Shown piece by piece: positions 13,101-27,400 of a stretch of 64,000 nucleotides of DNA. The notes below the pieces were generated by a model. The model saw only the letters and a list, made by a program, of their open reading frames with translations, did no database searches and was not told the origin of the DNA. Both the position numbers and the translations under genes were made by a program. The stretch is from Branchiostoma floridae (Eukaryota > Chordata > Leptocardii > Amphioxiformes > Branchiostomatidae): assembly GCF_000003815.2 (NCBI RefSeq), contig NC_049997.1:2670087-2734086 (forward strand). Direction: 5' to 3'. Position 1 is the stretch's first letter. Every line of letters starts with the position of its first letter.

Positions 13101-16100
13101 CGCTACCATATGCCGTCGACCTCTTAAACGCACATTACACAATTAAGTGTCACATTTTGATAATTACTAATCAGATGGACATCCTCTGTGTCATTAAATA
13201 AATACACCACTACTTTCCCATAACATTTATATTATATAACCATTGCTCTCAAATACAACCGACTATAAACATACATACCATCCACAAAAAAGCAATAAAT
13301 ATTTCATGAAGGTATGAGGTCCCCGAACTCTAGTTTCTTTTGTTTTACGTTTGCTTTTAGACAGACAATGTGGCACTGCCCTCAAGTTTTCTAGTACTAG
13401 TAACTCATTTTAACATCGCCACATACAAAGAACAGAAAATAAACAAACAAACAGAGGGTAAAGGTAGTCCCATATACTATTCAAGCAGAGGTTGGTTCTC
13501 GTAGATATAGTAGTNNNNNNNNNNNNNNNNNNNNNNNNNNNNNNNNNNNNNNNNNNNNNNNNNNNNNNNNNNNNNNNNNNNNNNNNNNNNNNNNNNNNNN
13601 NNNNNNNNNNNNNNGACTACTACTATATCTACGCGACTCAACCTCTGCTTGGAGAGTAAGTCCCATAGACGTTTTTAGGTCACAAAGTCCAAGCCTTTCA
13701 CTACGTGTACCCTTTACCCCAAACGATATCAGGTACTCATTTGAACACTTGAGTGGAGTGGGGAAAGTTATGTAAAGTGCCTTATGGAAGGACACAAGGT
13801 AGGTGACATGACAGGCTAGGATTCGAACCTGGGACCACTTGGTCCTAAGTCGAACACTGACGTTACATCACTCATCCTAGTGAGTTAAAAATGTGGGGAT
13901 TGGATGTAGGATTCTTACACCCAATCCCCACATTTTTAACGTGTTTCTTCAATGCACGTCCATTTGACCAGTTTTAGACTGTGGACTAAGTTGATGAATG
14001 TTTGAAGTTATGCTAGAAGGTAACGTTAAACCTACATACCTACCTAGTCTCTTGATCTCCAGGTCGCTGCGGTGACAAGACAGCTATGAAGATGGAGAGC
14101 TGTCTCCAGGCCCTTCTTTCCTTAACACTAGTTTTGAAGGCTTAAAGATTGCACACCATGTAGATGATGTAGCATGTACGGCACTGCTGTAACAAGCGCT
14201 CTTCTCGTAGGACAATTTCCAACCATAGCCGCCAGCTGTTCGAGATGCGCCAGTCCGTGGATGACGTCAGACGACTACTCCGTTCCCATAGCGACGAGAT
14301 GACGCGTCTGAGTAACACGGAGGGTGAGATGAGCGGCAGGCTGGCCAAACAGATGACCATGATCCTGAACTTGGAGAGCTCTAGCGAGGCCTACACCAAG
14401 TCTGTGTCCAAGCAAAGGTAAATGTTTCAACCTAAAACGTAGAAAGTGGGGGAAATGTAATTCCACATGGTCCCGAAATTGCACTCGTATCTTAGAGAGA
14501 GTGTGAAACGAGATGTAAGTTGTACTGCTATTATCATAAGTATATCCTTCTGGCAACGATATTTAAAAAAAGCCTACTTCATTTCTTGTTGATCTACAAC
14601 CATCGTGAATACTTTGATATTCTTATTTTCTTACATAAATATCTCATGAAGTCGCTAGACCAATGACTAGGGCCCTTCGTGAATCAAACCCAGTGGTACA
14701 CATTCCCTGGACTCTCTTCTTTCGGAAAATGATAGGATCAGAACGTAGGTACCAGATAAAATGAAGTACCAGTGGACTATCATAGGCCTCCTGTTCTAGT
14801 GCTTCCGCAATTATGTGTCAAAAGGCCTATGAAAGTGGAGATGACACAGCCTAATACAACAATAAGTGTGGGATGCATTTTAACTAACTTCATGAGGTAA
14901 TAACTTAGCATTCTCTTATTACGGAAATGATATATCATAAAGATCATAACGCAACGTACTCATCTCCACTGTCCATCAGAGACGCCGTTGACCAACTGAA
15001 AGGTCAAGTGAAGAGCCACGACAAGACTTTGGGCAAGCTGCGCCAGTCCTCCGCCAGTCAGGACGTGGGTATTCAGAACCTCCAGAAGATCGTGAACGGT
15101 CACACCATCCAGATGCTGAACACCTCTAGCTTACTGGGGAACCACAGCCAGCAGATAGGTGCCCTGAAGGGAGCCTCGTACAAACTGGAGCTGGACTTCA
15201 AGAACCACAGTAAGGTCCTGACACTGATGGCGCTGAGAGATGACAACATAGAGGATAGCATAGCGGATCAGGTGAGGGAACCATGCAAACAAATCGTCCT
15301 GTATATTCCTTATACCATAAATGGAAGAATCAATGCGAGTTAACTAAGATAGCATTTATTCTTGAGGTTAGCTCAACCGCCAAGACCAATCGTCATTTCT
15401 ACCTAGTACCTTCCTTCCAGTAGACCTGACCATCGGCTATCATTCATTATTGAAAGAAACCACCAAGACCAACCGTTATTTCTACAATTTTCTCTCCTGC
15501 AGGCGCTGAACCTGGGCCGTATGAAGAACAACTTGTAGACCCTACTCTGTCTCTCTGCCTGTCTATCTCAACCCCCCCCCCTTTCCCTCTATCTAGCTTA
15601 GCAAAGGAATCGGTGCTTTCTGATATTATTCATTGTCAAAATCAACTGCCAAGACCAACCGTTATTTTTACCATTTTCTCTCCTGCAGGCGCTGAACCTA
15701 GGCCGTATGCGGAACAACTTGCAGACCCTACTCTGTCTCTCTGCCTACCTGTCTATCTCAATCCCTCCCTTTCCCTCTATCTAGCTTAGCAAAGGAATCG
15801 GTGCTTTCTTATATTATTCATTATTAAAATCAACAACCAACACCAACCGTCATCTCTACCCTTTTCTCTCTCGCAGGCGCTGAACCTGGGCCGTATGCGG
15901 AACAACTTGCAGACCCTACTCTGTCTCTCTGCCTACCAGTCTATCTCAATCCCTCCATTTCTCTCTATCTAGCTCAGGAATCAATGTTTTCTTATACTAT
16001 TCATTATTGAAATTAACCGCCAACACCAACCGTCATTTGTACCCTTTTCTCTCTCGCAGGCGCTGAACCTGGGCCGTATGCGGAACAACTTGCAGACCCT

Positions 16101-19100
16101 ACTCTGTCTCTCTGCCTACCAGTCTATCTCAATCCCTCCATTTCGCTCTATCTAGTTCAGGAATCAATGCTTTCTTATACTATCATTATCAAAATCAACT
16201 GCCAAGACCAACCGTCATTTGTACCCTTTTCTCTCTCGCAGGCGCTGAACCTGGGCCGTATGCGGAACAACTTGCAGACCTTACAGCGCGAGACGTACAC
16301 ACACTTCGCCGAGTACGAGCAGCTGGCCTCCAGCATTGACAACCTGGACGGAAGTTACGTCACCAGGTCCGAGCTGAGGAAGAAGCTCTATGAAATCGAC
16401 AACAACAGCAAGAACCACAACAGCAGTATAATGTTACTGCAGCGTGAAAATAGGGTAGGCAAACGATGTTATTTACAGAAAACTTTTACATGAAACAATC
16501 ATCCTAAATATAAATATTACGACATACCTAAACACGACAAGCAACTACAAACGATCGCAAACAAGCACAACTGGGTCCAATATGCAGCGTACATGTAGCA
16601 AGGACCATGTGTGGCACTCTGTATACATTTTCTATGCAATTATGAATGAAAAATACAAGCAGCAAGTATGAATCATTTATCATGTAAACAAAATATTTTG
16701 CTCATTTTAAGAAAGAACTCTGGCTGTCATATTCAATCGTCATCTTTGGGGCACTGCATGAGAATGGGAAGCTTTTCATACATTTAGGCACACCTGTCCT
16801 ATTGTCTTTCTTACAAGTGTTTTTCTTACTTGTGTTTATATTTGTTTGTTTTCAGGAGCAGTTTTCAGTGCTGGACAAACACAGCCTGTTCATACGAGAT
16901 GTCCGAAATCTCCTGGAAGAAAAGGCGGACGTGTCAAACATCATGGACATTATCCAGGTTTGTCTACGTGTAGTTTTATCTACCGAAACGGATAAAAGTA
17001 TCGCTTCATTTGCTCCTGTGTAAGTGATAGATAATTAGTAGAATAATATCACTTTATGATTGTATGTCCCACACATTCTGAAATACGCTATTCTCTATAC
17101 AGAAGGTTGTCATTTTATACACAAGGATTTAGAAAAGAACAAAAAATTTAAAAACATTATCTGTCCATGGATTCGATCATGGAGCGTTGGTTTACCACGC
17201 GTGAATAATACCACTGAGACAGTGCTACAACATGTTACAAGCGCACGTTTTAACAGGTATACAAATGTATTGCGTTGCTTGAGCACGTCTGTTCACCGTT
17301 GAATTTGCAAGATTCCAAGGTCCAATTTTCTGAAGATAACGTTTTTGTGTGAAAATTTATTAATCTCGTTCATTCCATGGCGGGCAACTTCTTCCTTGAG
17401 CGCCTGTTTGGTCGTCTCAGCTGCTATAGTATTGTCAAACTGCATGCCGAATGCCATTTTGTGTCCTGTGCGTTGATTGGTTCAGTTCTGCGTACACCCG
17501 AGACAGTCCGCGACTTTGTCCCAATCAAAAAGCTGGAAACGCGGAATATATGTTGACAGCTTCCATTTTTTCTGAGTTCTGATTGGCTATTATCAAAGTC
17601 GATGCCGATTGTGTTCTGTGCGTTGATAGGTTCACCTCTGACGTAAAACCGAGAAAGTGCGACTGTAAGCCAATCAAAAAGCTTGAAACGTGGAGTGCAT
17701 GTTTACAGCTTCCATTTTTTCTGATTTCCGGTTGGAATATGCAAATATCTGAGGAAAAACTAAATGTTGGGCTTCGCCCACATAATGACATGTGACAATC
17801 CCTGCATGGCAGATATAGGAAAATATATCAAAGAAGGTTTGGATATTAGAAACTCCTCAACTGATTGTAAAAGCTTCCAATGATTGTAAGAAGCTTATCC
17901 CATACTACAACTCCTGTATTAGTTAGTTTAGCTATAGAACTGTAGTTATGTAGATGCCATACTTTGTACCTCGTACAATTGTTGTGCAATAAAGTTATCA
18001 ATATAAAACATCGTGTAAACTATAGTACATAATTCACAGAGAAAGAACTGTTTTAATTCTACCATTGTCAGTTTTTCAATGAAAAACTTAGATTACATTC
18101 CGTAGAAGTTCTTATAAGAATAGTCCCTTGTTAACCACATGCCACCTTAATTTTCTGCACTGTCTGTTGACTTTTTCTAGATACTTTAATGTTACATGTA
18201 GCAATTACTCCCTGAGCTAGGTCTTGGAATTACAGTTTCCTTTGTATGTTTGTATTTGAAAAGCCCTCCTCCAAATTTTGACCGACGCGGAAAAAGGTAG
18301 ACCCTATTTGTTTTCTTCTAACCCACAAAGTCGCCAGATTGGGTAATACATTTTACAAGGCAAAGGAGGGTTTTCAAGGGCATTACCTTACCTTTATGGT
18401 TTTCAAGGACATTAAGAAGCATGATGTGAAATCGTATGCCTATTGTGAGCCTTCAACTGTACAACTCAACTATGACGTCTGTCCTTGACCCTAACAGCGC
18501 GAGGCGCGGGGAGACCTGATGCGGCTACATAACGTGTCTGAAGCACATTCGGCGGAGATTCGGGCGCTACAGGACGCGCGGGACCAGCACAGCGACGGCA
18601 TCTACAAGACTCAGACCTCCCTCACCACGGTCGGTGACGACATCAGGATGCTGAGGGAAGACCTGGGTGCTATAGAGATTACCATGACAAGTCATACTGA
18701 CAGTTTAGGCCGACTGGCCACGCTAGGTGAGGAACGACTGTCTATTTTCTGATGTTAATCCCTGAACTCTAAGGAAACGTATTGCGCATTGTAGTCAACT
18801 TGTATGCAGTCACACAGACAGCTTAGGCCAACTGGTATAACAACTATCCGTTTTGTCTGGTGTTAACCACTAGCTGTATAAAAACGTAGGTTTTTTAATC
18901 AATTTGTGTGTGTGTGTTTGTTTTGTATTACATTGCTAAACTTTTCTCAACACTGTACAAAGTACACGGATCAACGACTACTGTCGCCTTCTTCAGGATC
19001 AAATGAAAAATCACTTCAGAACGTAAACTCGCGAAAGTTGCTGTAACTCTTTGTTGGAAGATAACTTTATCAACAGTCGTTTCATTTAAACCTGATGGCT

Positions 19101-22100
19101 TAGAACTGCAATACAATGCTAACACTGATAGCTTCCTTATTTAAAAAAAAGGACATCTACTTGGTGTGTTCTATCATAGACACTTTATTCTGTATCACTA
19201 TACCATTTTGTAAGTAAGATATGAATATCCTTCTGACTCGTGTGAAATCTTTTCTCCCAGCCTCCACCGCCACGGACGGCCGACAGTCGCTGAACCTGAC
19301 AGTTCTGGAGCTTGACCGGAAAACCAGGAAACACTCGGACACACTACAGACACTCGGCAGGTTAGTGTCAACATGGATTATAGCTTCATTCAGTGTACCT
19401 ACGTCTCCTGTGACAACCCAGAATTTTATCCCGTTCTCTAATGGTTAAAGAAACCTTCAACTTGACTTGGAAATCTCTGACGTTTTACAAACGTTTTGAC
19501 GAAACTTCAAATGAGATTACTAACAAGTCCACTTCATGGCTACTTTACCATACATAGACCTTAGATCCTGCGACTTGTTGGACTGTTTTCCTCTATAAGG
19601 CACGGTCCCGTGCCGCTCCCGCCTTGTCCCGCAATGAGTTAAATCCTGACTTTTTGGTATCAGCTATCAGTTGAGCTATGTTACTCCTTGAATTTTTCTA
19701 TAATGGCACAAAAGGATACTAGTAAATAATGTGTGTTCTGAATTGTAAGTCCAAGTTCTATCAACAAAAATGTTAATGCTCCCCTTCTCTATCCATGTCT
19801 ATGGTCCGGATATGTTATTCCTCTGTAATACCCCCATTCCACTGGGACGGCGCTCTCGCGGCGCTCTCACGGCGATGGCAAGTTTGACCATCGCGGTGAG
19901 AGCGCGGTGAGATCGCCAAGGTCGCCATGGGAGCGCGGTGAGAGCGCCGTGAGAGCGCGGTGGGAGTGCCATCGCCGCGAGAGCGCCGTCACCACGGCGA
20001 CGGTATGGAGCCCAGCCATACAATCGCCGTGAGAGCGCCGAGGATGGCGATGCAACAATGATCGCCGTGAGAGCGCCATGAGAGCGCCAAGAGAGCGCGG
20101 TGAGCGCCAATAGGGCTAAGGCCCCCTTTCCACTTGACGGCGCTCTCACCGCGCTCTCGCTGCGATGGAAAATTGGCCAGAGCGCGGTGAGAGCGCCGCG
20201 ACGCCGGAAAAAGCTGCTCTAGTGGAATCGCTCCTGCGACCCCAGCGCGCTCTCACCGCGACGAAAAACTCAAATGTCAGCCTCTTTTAATGAGCTAGCA
20301 AAGATTCGAAAGATTACTCAACGAATTTCATAGATAAAGAACGAATCTTTTGACGTATACTGTATTTTGGTATCTTTGAAGTCATTCTTTTACGTCTTAC
20401 ATAACATTCAAAGTATAAAATCAAGGCTGTAAACAAATCCAATGTTGGTCACTGTACAGTCACTCAGACTGAAATATACACGTTTCTCTTGCTGTTTTTT
20501 CTTAAATCTGTCATGTAGCTTGTTTACTATAAATATCTTTATCATGCCACGTTATTGGTGTAAATCATACAACACTAAAACACTTCGATTTAATTGAAAA
20601 TGGGACTTCAATAGTCTAAATGTACAGATGAAGAACAAAAAAACTAATGTCATCATGTTGAAATTCGAAAAAAAGTTGAGAAATGATAAACCTTTATTTT
20701 TAAACCTTGCTTATTCCATCTCAGTTTGTTTAATTGTTCATCAGCGGTACATTTTGGACATTTCTCTGGGTTCTGTCTATGTCAAATATATACTTCTTCA
20801 CAAACCGCAGTTGAGAGCGCAGAGAGAGCGCGGTGAGAGCGCCGTCCTAGCTAAATTGGCATCATAAAGGTGGGTTTACACCTGCGTATATTTTCATGCC
20901 GCTTGAGTTCCGTTTTGACATTTTTCGACATTTTGACTAATTTCTTCAATACGCGGCCGCACGCACAAGTCGCACCTCTATCGCATTTGAATCGTCTTTA
21001 GAAAGTTTCACGTACGCAGGCAAACGAAAATATACGCCCAGTTCGTCTGATAGTTTTGGACATGCACAAAACTATCATTCGTACGCAGTTTGGTGCCCAA
21101 AACGTTATGGATGCGCAATACAGTGGTCCCACATCGGTCGATTGCGCTATGAAGACGCTACATGTTTGCGCTTTACACGCAGTAATACGCGGAAATCGCG
21201 GTAATGCGAGTACATAGCGTTCTTACAGCGCAGACACAACGCACCATGAGCGACTGTATAACGAATGCACACATAGATCACGATTTAGTACCGTGCGTTC
21301 TGCGATCGCTTTGCGCATACTACGCGTACTGATAGCGTGATCGACGCACACTCCAGATTTGGAATAAATACGAAGGTGCATCTGACTCTGTCATCTCAAG
21401 ATGTATATAACTTTATTGCACAACAATTGTACTTAACTTTAGTTAAGGCTTATCTAACTAATACAGGAGTTGTATTATGGGATAAGTTTCTTACAATCAT
21501 TGGAGGCTTTTACAATCATTTGGGGAATTTCTAATGTCTAAATCTTCTTTGATATATTTTCCTATATTTGTCATACAGGGATTGTCACATGTCATTATGT
21601 ATTTGAATTTGCACTTCAGGTCCATTTGGATAAATCCTTGTGTACAAAATGACAGCCTTCTGTATAGAGAATTGCGTATATCGGAATATTTGGGACATAC
21701 AACCATAAAGTGATATTCGTCTTCTATTAGCTCTGGACAGAATGGACAAACCCTCTGGTCGATAGGGATTTTTTTGGAATCTACCGGTTTATGATGTCAG
21801 ATCCAGGCCAGGACTGACGAATTTGTACAGGGGGCATGCAGAGATGGTCACAACTTGCAGGACACCATGAATGCAGGACACTGGTCCCAACAGAGCCTCC
21901 AGGGACGGGAAGATGTAGAGGAACCTGCTCAAGCACTGGGTCAATTTGTGTGACACACGTGCCATTTTGTGTAACAGATATTTGACTTAATTTGCTGATA
22001 ACGGCACTTTTTTTGTGTGTGTATAACCACATGATATAAAGGTGCAATATAGAGCCATATTACAACTTTGAAAGAGGGCGTAAGGTTTCATAATTGTTTA

Positions 22101-24370
22101 ATTTACGTGTTTGATAAAGATCTTGAATACGTTTTGTGGTGTGTATGAGTGTGATTCTTATAGTAGTTGAAATACTAAGATGATAGGGGAAATCATTAAG
22201 GACAAAGTGAAAACAAACACAATCTTAACAGTGCACATAATTTCTTAAGGTAAATGATGGCCCACATTTCTGTAAAAGCACAGTGTCACTGCTTTACTGC
22301 TTCGCAAATGAATAAAAAAAACCTCTTCACTGTTTACTTGTCAATGTTCTACTTGCACTGCCTGTAAACAAAGGCATACGTAGTACAAAGGGTTCCTCTA
22401 ACAAAAATACTCTATTGGCAATGCTCGCAAACAAAAGTATATGTAACACAAACTGTTCCTCTGACACACCTGAAATGCGTTTGGAATGCAGTTAGCACCA
22501 GGTGCGTCAGGCATGCGGTCGGTAGACGTTGTGTGCGTCCGGAAAACGCCCAACATACGTACCCCATACGAATCTATTCGCAGTACGGAAAATTTTGTTG
22601 CGCATTTCAGTTGCAATCATACGCATCTCATGCGAAATGAAAACGCTGAAGCCGTAATTCAAACGCCAGATGGGCTCGACTTACAATTTAATTTATTCCA
22701 AAAAAATTCCAAATGTTGGGCGTTCGGCCGCGTATTGACAAAATTTCATGCGGAACTCACGCGCACTTGAAAATATACGCAGGTGTAAACCCACCTTAAA
22801 CCACTGTTCAGACCTATTGCTCTCACCGCGCTCGCTGTGCGCTCTCTTGGCGCTAACGGCGCTCGCTGCGCGCTCTCTTGGCGCGCTCTCTGCGCTCATA
22901 GTTGGATCGCCGTCCACGGCGCTCTCACGGCGACTGTTTTGAGCAGGTTCAAAACAGTCGCGGAGGTGATGGCGACCATGGCGACCATGGCGCTCTCACC
23001 GCGCTCTCTTGGCGCTCTCATGGCGACCTTGGCGATCCCACCGCGCTCTCATCGCGCTCTTCCCAATTTGAGGTCGCAGAGAGAGCGCAGTGAGAGCGCC
23101 GTCCTAATGGAAAGGGGGTATAAACAATGGTATATGATAGGCCCCATTCCACTAGGACGGCGATGTTACCGCGCTCTCGCTGCGCTCTCAACTATAGTTC
23201 ATGCAGTCTTTATTCTTGAAGAAGTATATTTTGATGAATTTTGTTGTCAAATCATACTTTTGTGTCATGAATCACTTCCTAATTAAAATCATGGGTAAAA
23301 CAAATAGGACAACTACACATACGGTGCTTTATTCAGCGTTTCGAGTCACAGGATTACTCCAGATTAGATTTAGCACAAATTGACGAGAAAGAACACGGAG
23401 AAATGTTAAAAATGTACAATGAATTAAATTGAGATAGAATAATCAAGAACACAAAGGTTTATTATGTCTTATTTTTAACTGTTAACAGAATAACATTTTA
23501 GTTTTCATGTTCTTAACCTGTAGATTGAGATTAAAGAAGACTTATTTTAAATAGATCAAATCGTTGCAATATTCTATAATTTACGATAATAACCTGGCAT
23601 GATAATGATATTCATTTTGAACAAGTTACATGGCAAATTTAATTTAAAAAAAACAGCAAGTCAAGCGTATAGATAATCTTAGACTCACGCTGAACGACTC
23701 TACAGTGAGCAAAATTGGATTTGTTTACAGCCTTGATTTTGTAATTTAAAATTACGTAAGACGTAAAAGTATGACTTGAAATACAATAAAATACACAAAA
23801 GGTAAGAAATCTCGTTCTTTATCTCTGAAATTCGTTGAGTAATCTTTAAAGTTCTTGGCAGCCCATAAAAATTGCTGTCCTTTGAGTTTTCCGTCGCGCG
23901 GAGAGCGCGCTGGCGTCGCAGGAGAGATTCCACTAGAGCAGCTTTTTCTGCCATCGCGGCGCTCTCACGGCAATGGGGCAAGTTTGCCATCGCCGTGAGA
24001 GCGCGGTGAGAGCGCCGTGAGAGCGCCGCCAAGTGGAATGGGGGCCTAAGTCATGTTGTTTTGTACAATTATGCACATAATGGCCAGTGTGCAACGTTAC
24101 ATTGTCAAGATAATTGTGGGTCTTGATAAGCCCAACTCAACTCAATGCTTCCCTACCCCTCTCCTGCCACAGGATCGTGTCAGTTTTGGAGAGCATCTCA
24201 GACAACCACGAGGCCACCATCCGTGACCAGGACACGGGTCTGACGTCACTGAAGGTGGAGGCTACCCGCACACAGCGGGCGCTGCAGAACCTGACCAAGA
24301 CGGACATACTGCTGGAGAAACGGGTCGCACGGCTAAGGGTGGGCTGTCTCAATTACTATGCTTAGATACT

Positions 24371-24422
<52 letters not shown>

Positions 24423-27400
24423 GGTTCAAAATGTTTCTTCTTTGACAAAGTCTATATGAAGAAAAGTGGAGTTCATTAGTATAATTATGATATTATAATA
24501 TAATATAATGCAGATAATGCAGAAATGTTCGCGGTGGTTCGCGGTGGCCCCTTCACCATGAATGTAAATCCACCGCGAACATTTTCCATGGCAGTAAGGG
24601 ACTACAGTGCATGGTGCTACCGCGAACTTAAAACCACCGCGAAAAGTCCATCTCCCGCTACCGCGAAATTAAATCCCTGTGAACTTAAATGCATTTACAG
24701 TATCTGAATCTATGCATTCTTATAGGCCACTCAGCTTGAGCACAATGCAGCTATACTTTTCTCCGAATTTACAACCTACTTGTGAATCGAAATCGACCTA
24801 CAATACAATATATATCTGACATAAAATATAGAAATCTATAACCAAACAATGTCTAAATCTGTACATTCTGCAGACTACTCAGATTGAGCACAACGCAGCC
24901 ATATTTTTCTCAGAAGTTACAGCCTACTTGTGAACCGAAATTGTGAACTGTGGAGAAATCTCTGTACATAGCTATTAACCAAACAATTTCCGAATCTGTA
25001 CATTCTGCAGACCACCCAGATAGAGCACAATGCGGCCATATCACGCCTCAGTCTGCAGACGTCCACCGTGGAGACGTCCCTGAGCGAGCAGTACAACACC
25101 ATCGCTGACCTCAAGATGGAGGATGTAGAGATCAAGGACTCTGTCGTGCAGGTAAGGCCTGCGCCACATTTCCAAACCGGGGCCGGTTGGTCAGCCTTCG
25201 GGAACGAAAAGTATGATAGAAAAGACATCAAACTACATAAAAGACTTAAAAAGTATATTTTTTTACGTATACATTCATACACTTCTATTTTTCGTTTCCA
25301 CAAACAGCTAGTCATACGATTTCAAATTGACGGTATTTTAGACAATTGTGAATACGTCTAATTAACAAATTTCAACTGTCTTCTAAACCGAAAAGGCTGT
25401 CTTATATCGTTGTCAGCATTACATGTAGGTTTGTCACAGCCTGCTTGATACGTCTACCTCATCAGAAGTGCACGACAGCCCATGATAGATGTGGCCGCGA
25501 CATTCAGAAGACCACGTGACCACGAACAAGCTAAAACATTGATAGACATCATGCAATATATGTAGATAACTTGATGGTTTAAAAGAATGTTTGACAGCAT
25601 GCCTATAATTTGGAAAACACACCGTGTTTGGAAAGTTTTTTTTTCCTAACGCATGTGCGGATGCGTCCTAGGTTGCCGTGGCGATGGGTAAGATGAACGA
25701 CACCGTCATCGAACACTCGCGAGACATCCGGGAACTTCTGAAGAGTTCGTCGTCCGAGCAAAGCCGCGTGTCGAACTTCGAGCGTGTCCTGAGCACGCAG
25801 ATAGAGGCCATCAGTAGCCTGGGGTCATCCGTGCAGAACTACACCACTCTGAACGCCTTCCTGTCTAGCAGGCTCAAGATAGGTATGTTGAGTCTGCTCC
25901 ATGTTCTTATTAACATTAGTAGCAACCATAAAAGGGAGTATGGACTGTGACACGTTGAAGACGTCATTGCGTTCAGAATTAGATTTGTGCTACTCTTTGG
26001 CTCATGATGAAAAGATCACGCAATCCTTTTGGGTTGAATTCATTAATGGATAAAAAGTACTGAAATGCTGTAGATGTGTGATGCAAAACAAAAGGCACAG
26101 AGTATGCATAAGTTTCACTAATATTACGCTAGAATTAGGTAGATTGGCTGAGCATTTTCCCGCAAGAAGATTCTGACTCTCAATTACAATACCTCTATTT
26201 TGCCGGAGTCAAGGACTTTGGAATGACCAATGTTTAATGTATGATTGCAGAAAACCGGCTGTACGAACTGGGCAACGGGCTTTTGTATGTAAACAACACC
26301 CTCTACAACTACGCCCGCCGCATCCAGACCATGGAGGGAGAGACCTCAACCAGCCGCAGGAGAATCTCTCAGCACAACGCCGACCTCAGGGAACTCAAGA
26401 CTTTCGAAAAACGAGCTGAGAAGGACATCGAAGATCAGCTGAGTATGATATACAGGATAGAGGAGGACCTCGAGAGCGTCGACTACGTGGTGAACAACCA
26501 TGTCAACATGATAGAGGAGCTGGAGTCGACGGCAGGAAACCACACCAGCCTGCTGTTAGGCCTAGATAACAAGGCGCGCTACATATCCGCTGACATCATC
26601 AGTCTAGACAGGTCTCTGAAGAAACAGAATGACGTCATCTCTCGGCTGACGAACACCACGACTCTGCACGCGGACAGCCTCGCGCAGGCGCAGGAGGCGG
26701 CCAGGAGACTCCGGCTGTTCATCAGGAACAACACCGAGGCGATTGGCGGAGTTGGACGGCGGGTTCAGCAGGTGAGAGCCTTTGAACAATCTTGCAAAAT
26801 AATAGTTATCATGCAAGATAAAAATAAATAAACTTTATCTTAAGCTTAACAGATGTGTCTGTGTGGCGCAAGGAATCAGAATCAGTAGGTCTGAGTCCGA
26901 TACTCGCCATGCCCCTGCCCCCATGATGGTGGAGTGATGCCCACCGAGCCTCACGGCTAATCTGTCTAAAGGTGCTAAAACACCTACGGATTTGGTGCTG
27001 CCAGTGTGTCAACATCTGCACATTTGCCACTAAGACCCGTGAAGTGATTAAGAGAACCAAGTAATTGGAAAAGGTTTCAACTAAATGTGAAGAAAGGGGC
27101 ACTGTTGGTGTTGAAGAAAATATCTCATGATGTCACGCCATAATTTCTAACTGTTTCTAGCGTGTATACGTTGTAAGGCGTAAGAGGATTATTTGAGCAA
27201 TCTTAAGCATAACAGGTAGAGTGAGTAGGAGAACCAAGTAATCAAGTGTTGAACTAAACTTGAAGACAGGAGGCCCAGGGACTGTTGGTTTTAAAGAAAA
27301 TGTCCTATGTCGTAAATGTTACATCACATTCTACCTGATTCTGAAATATGGAGTCGTAAGGCCCGCACTTTGCAACCAATCTCGTTTGTACACACCTTTG

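Noticed and set aside
15503-16242. Regular ~185-bp repeats resembling a CRISPR array
   Set aside because: Eukaryotic intron, spacing too long, and the repeat is a copied splice acceptor plus exon start.
19799-20149. 116-codon minus-strand frame rich in [11 protein letters not shown]
   Set aside because: Translation of the GCGCTCTC array in a transposon.
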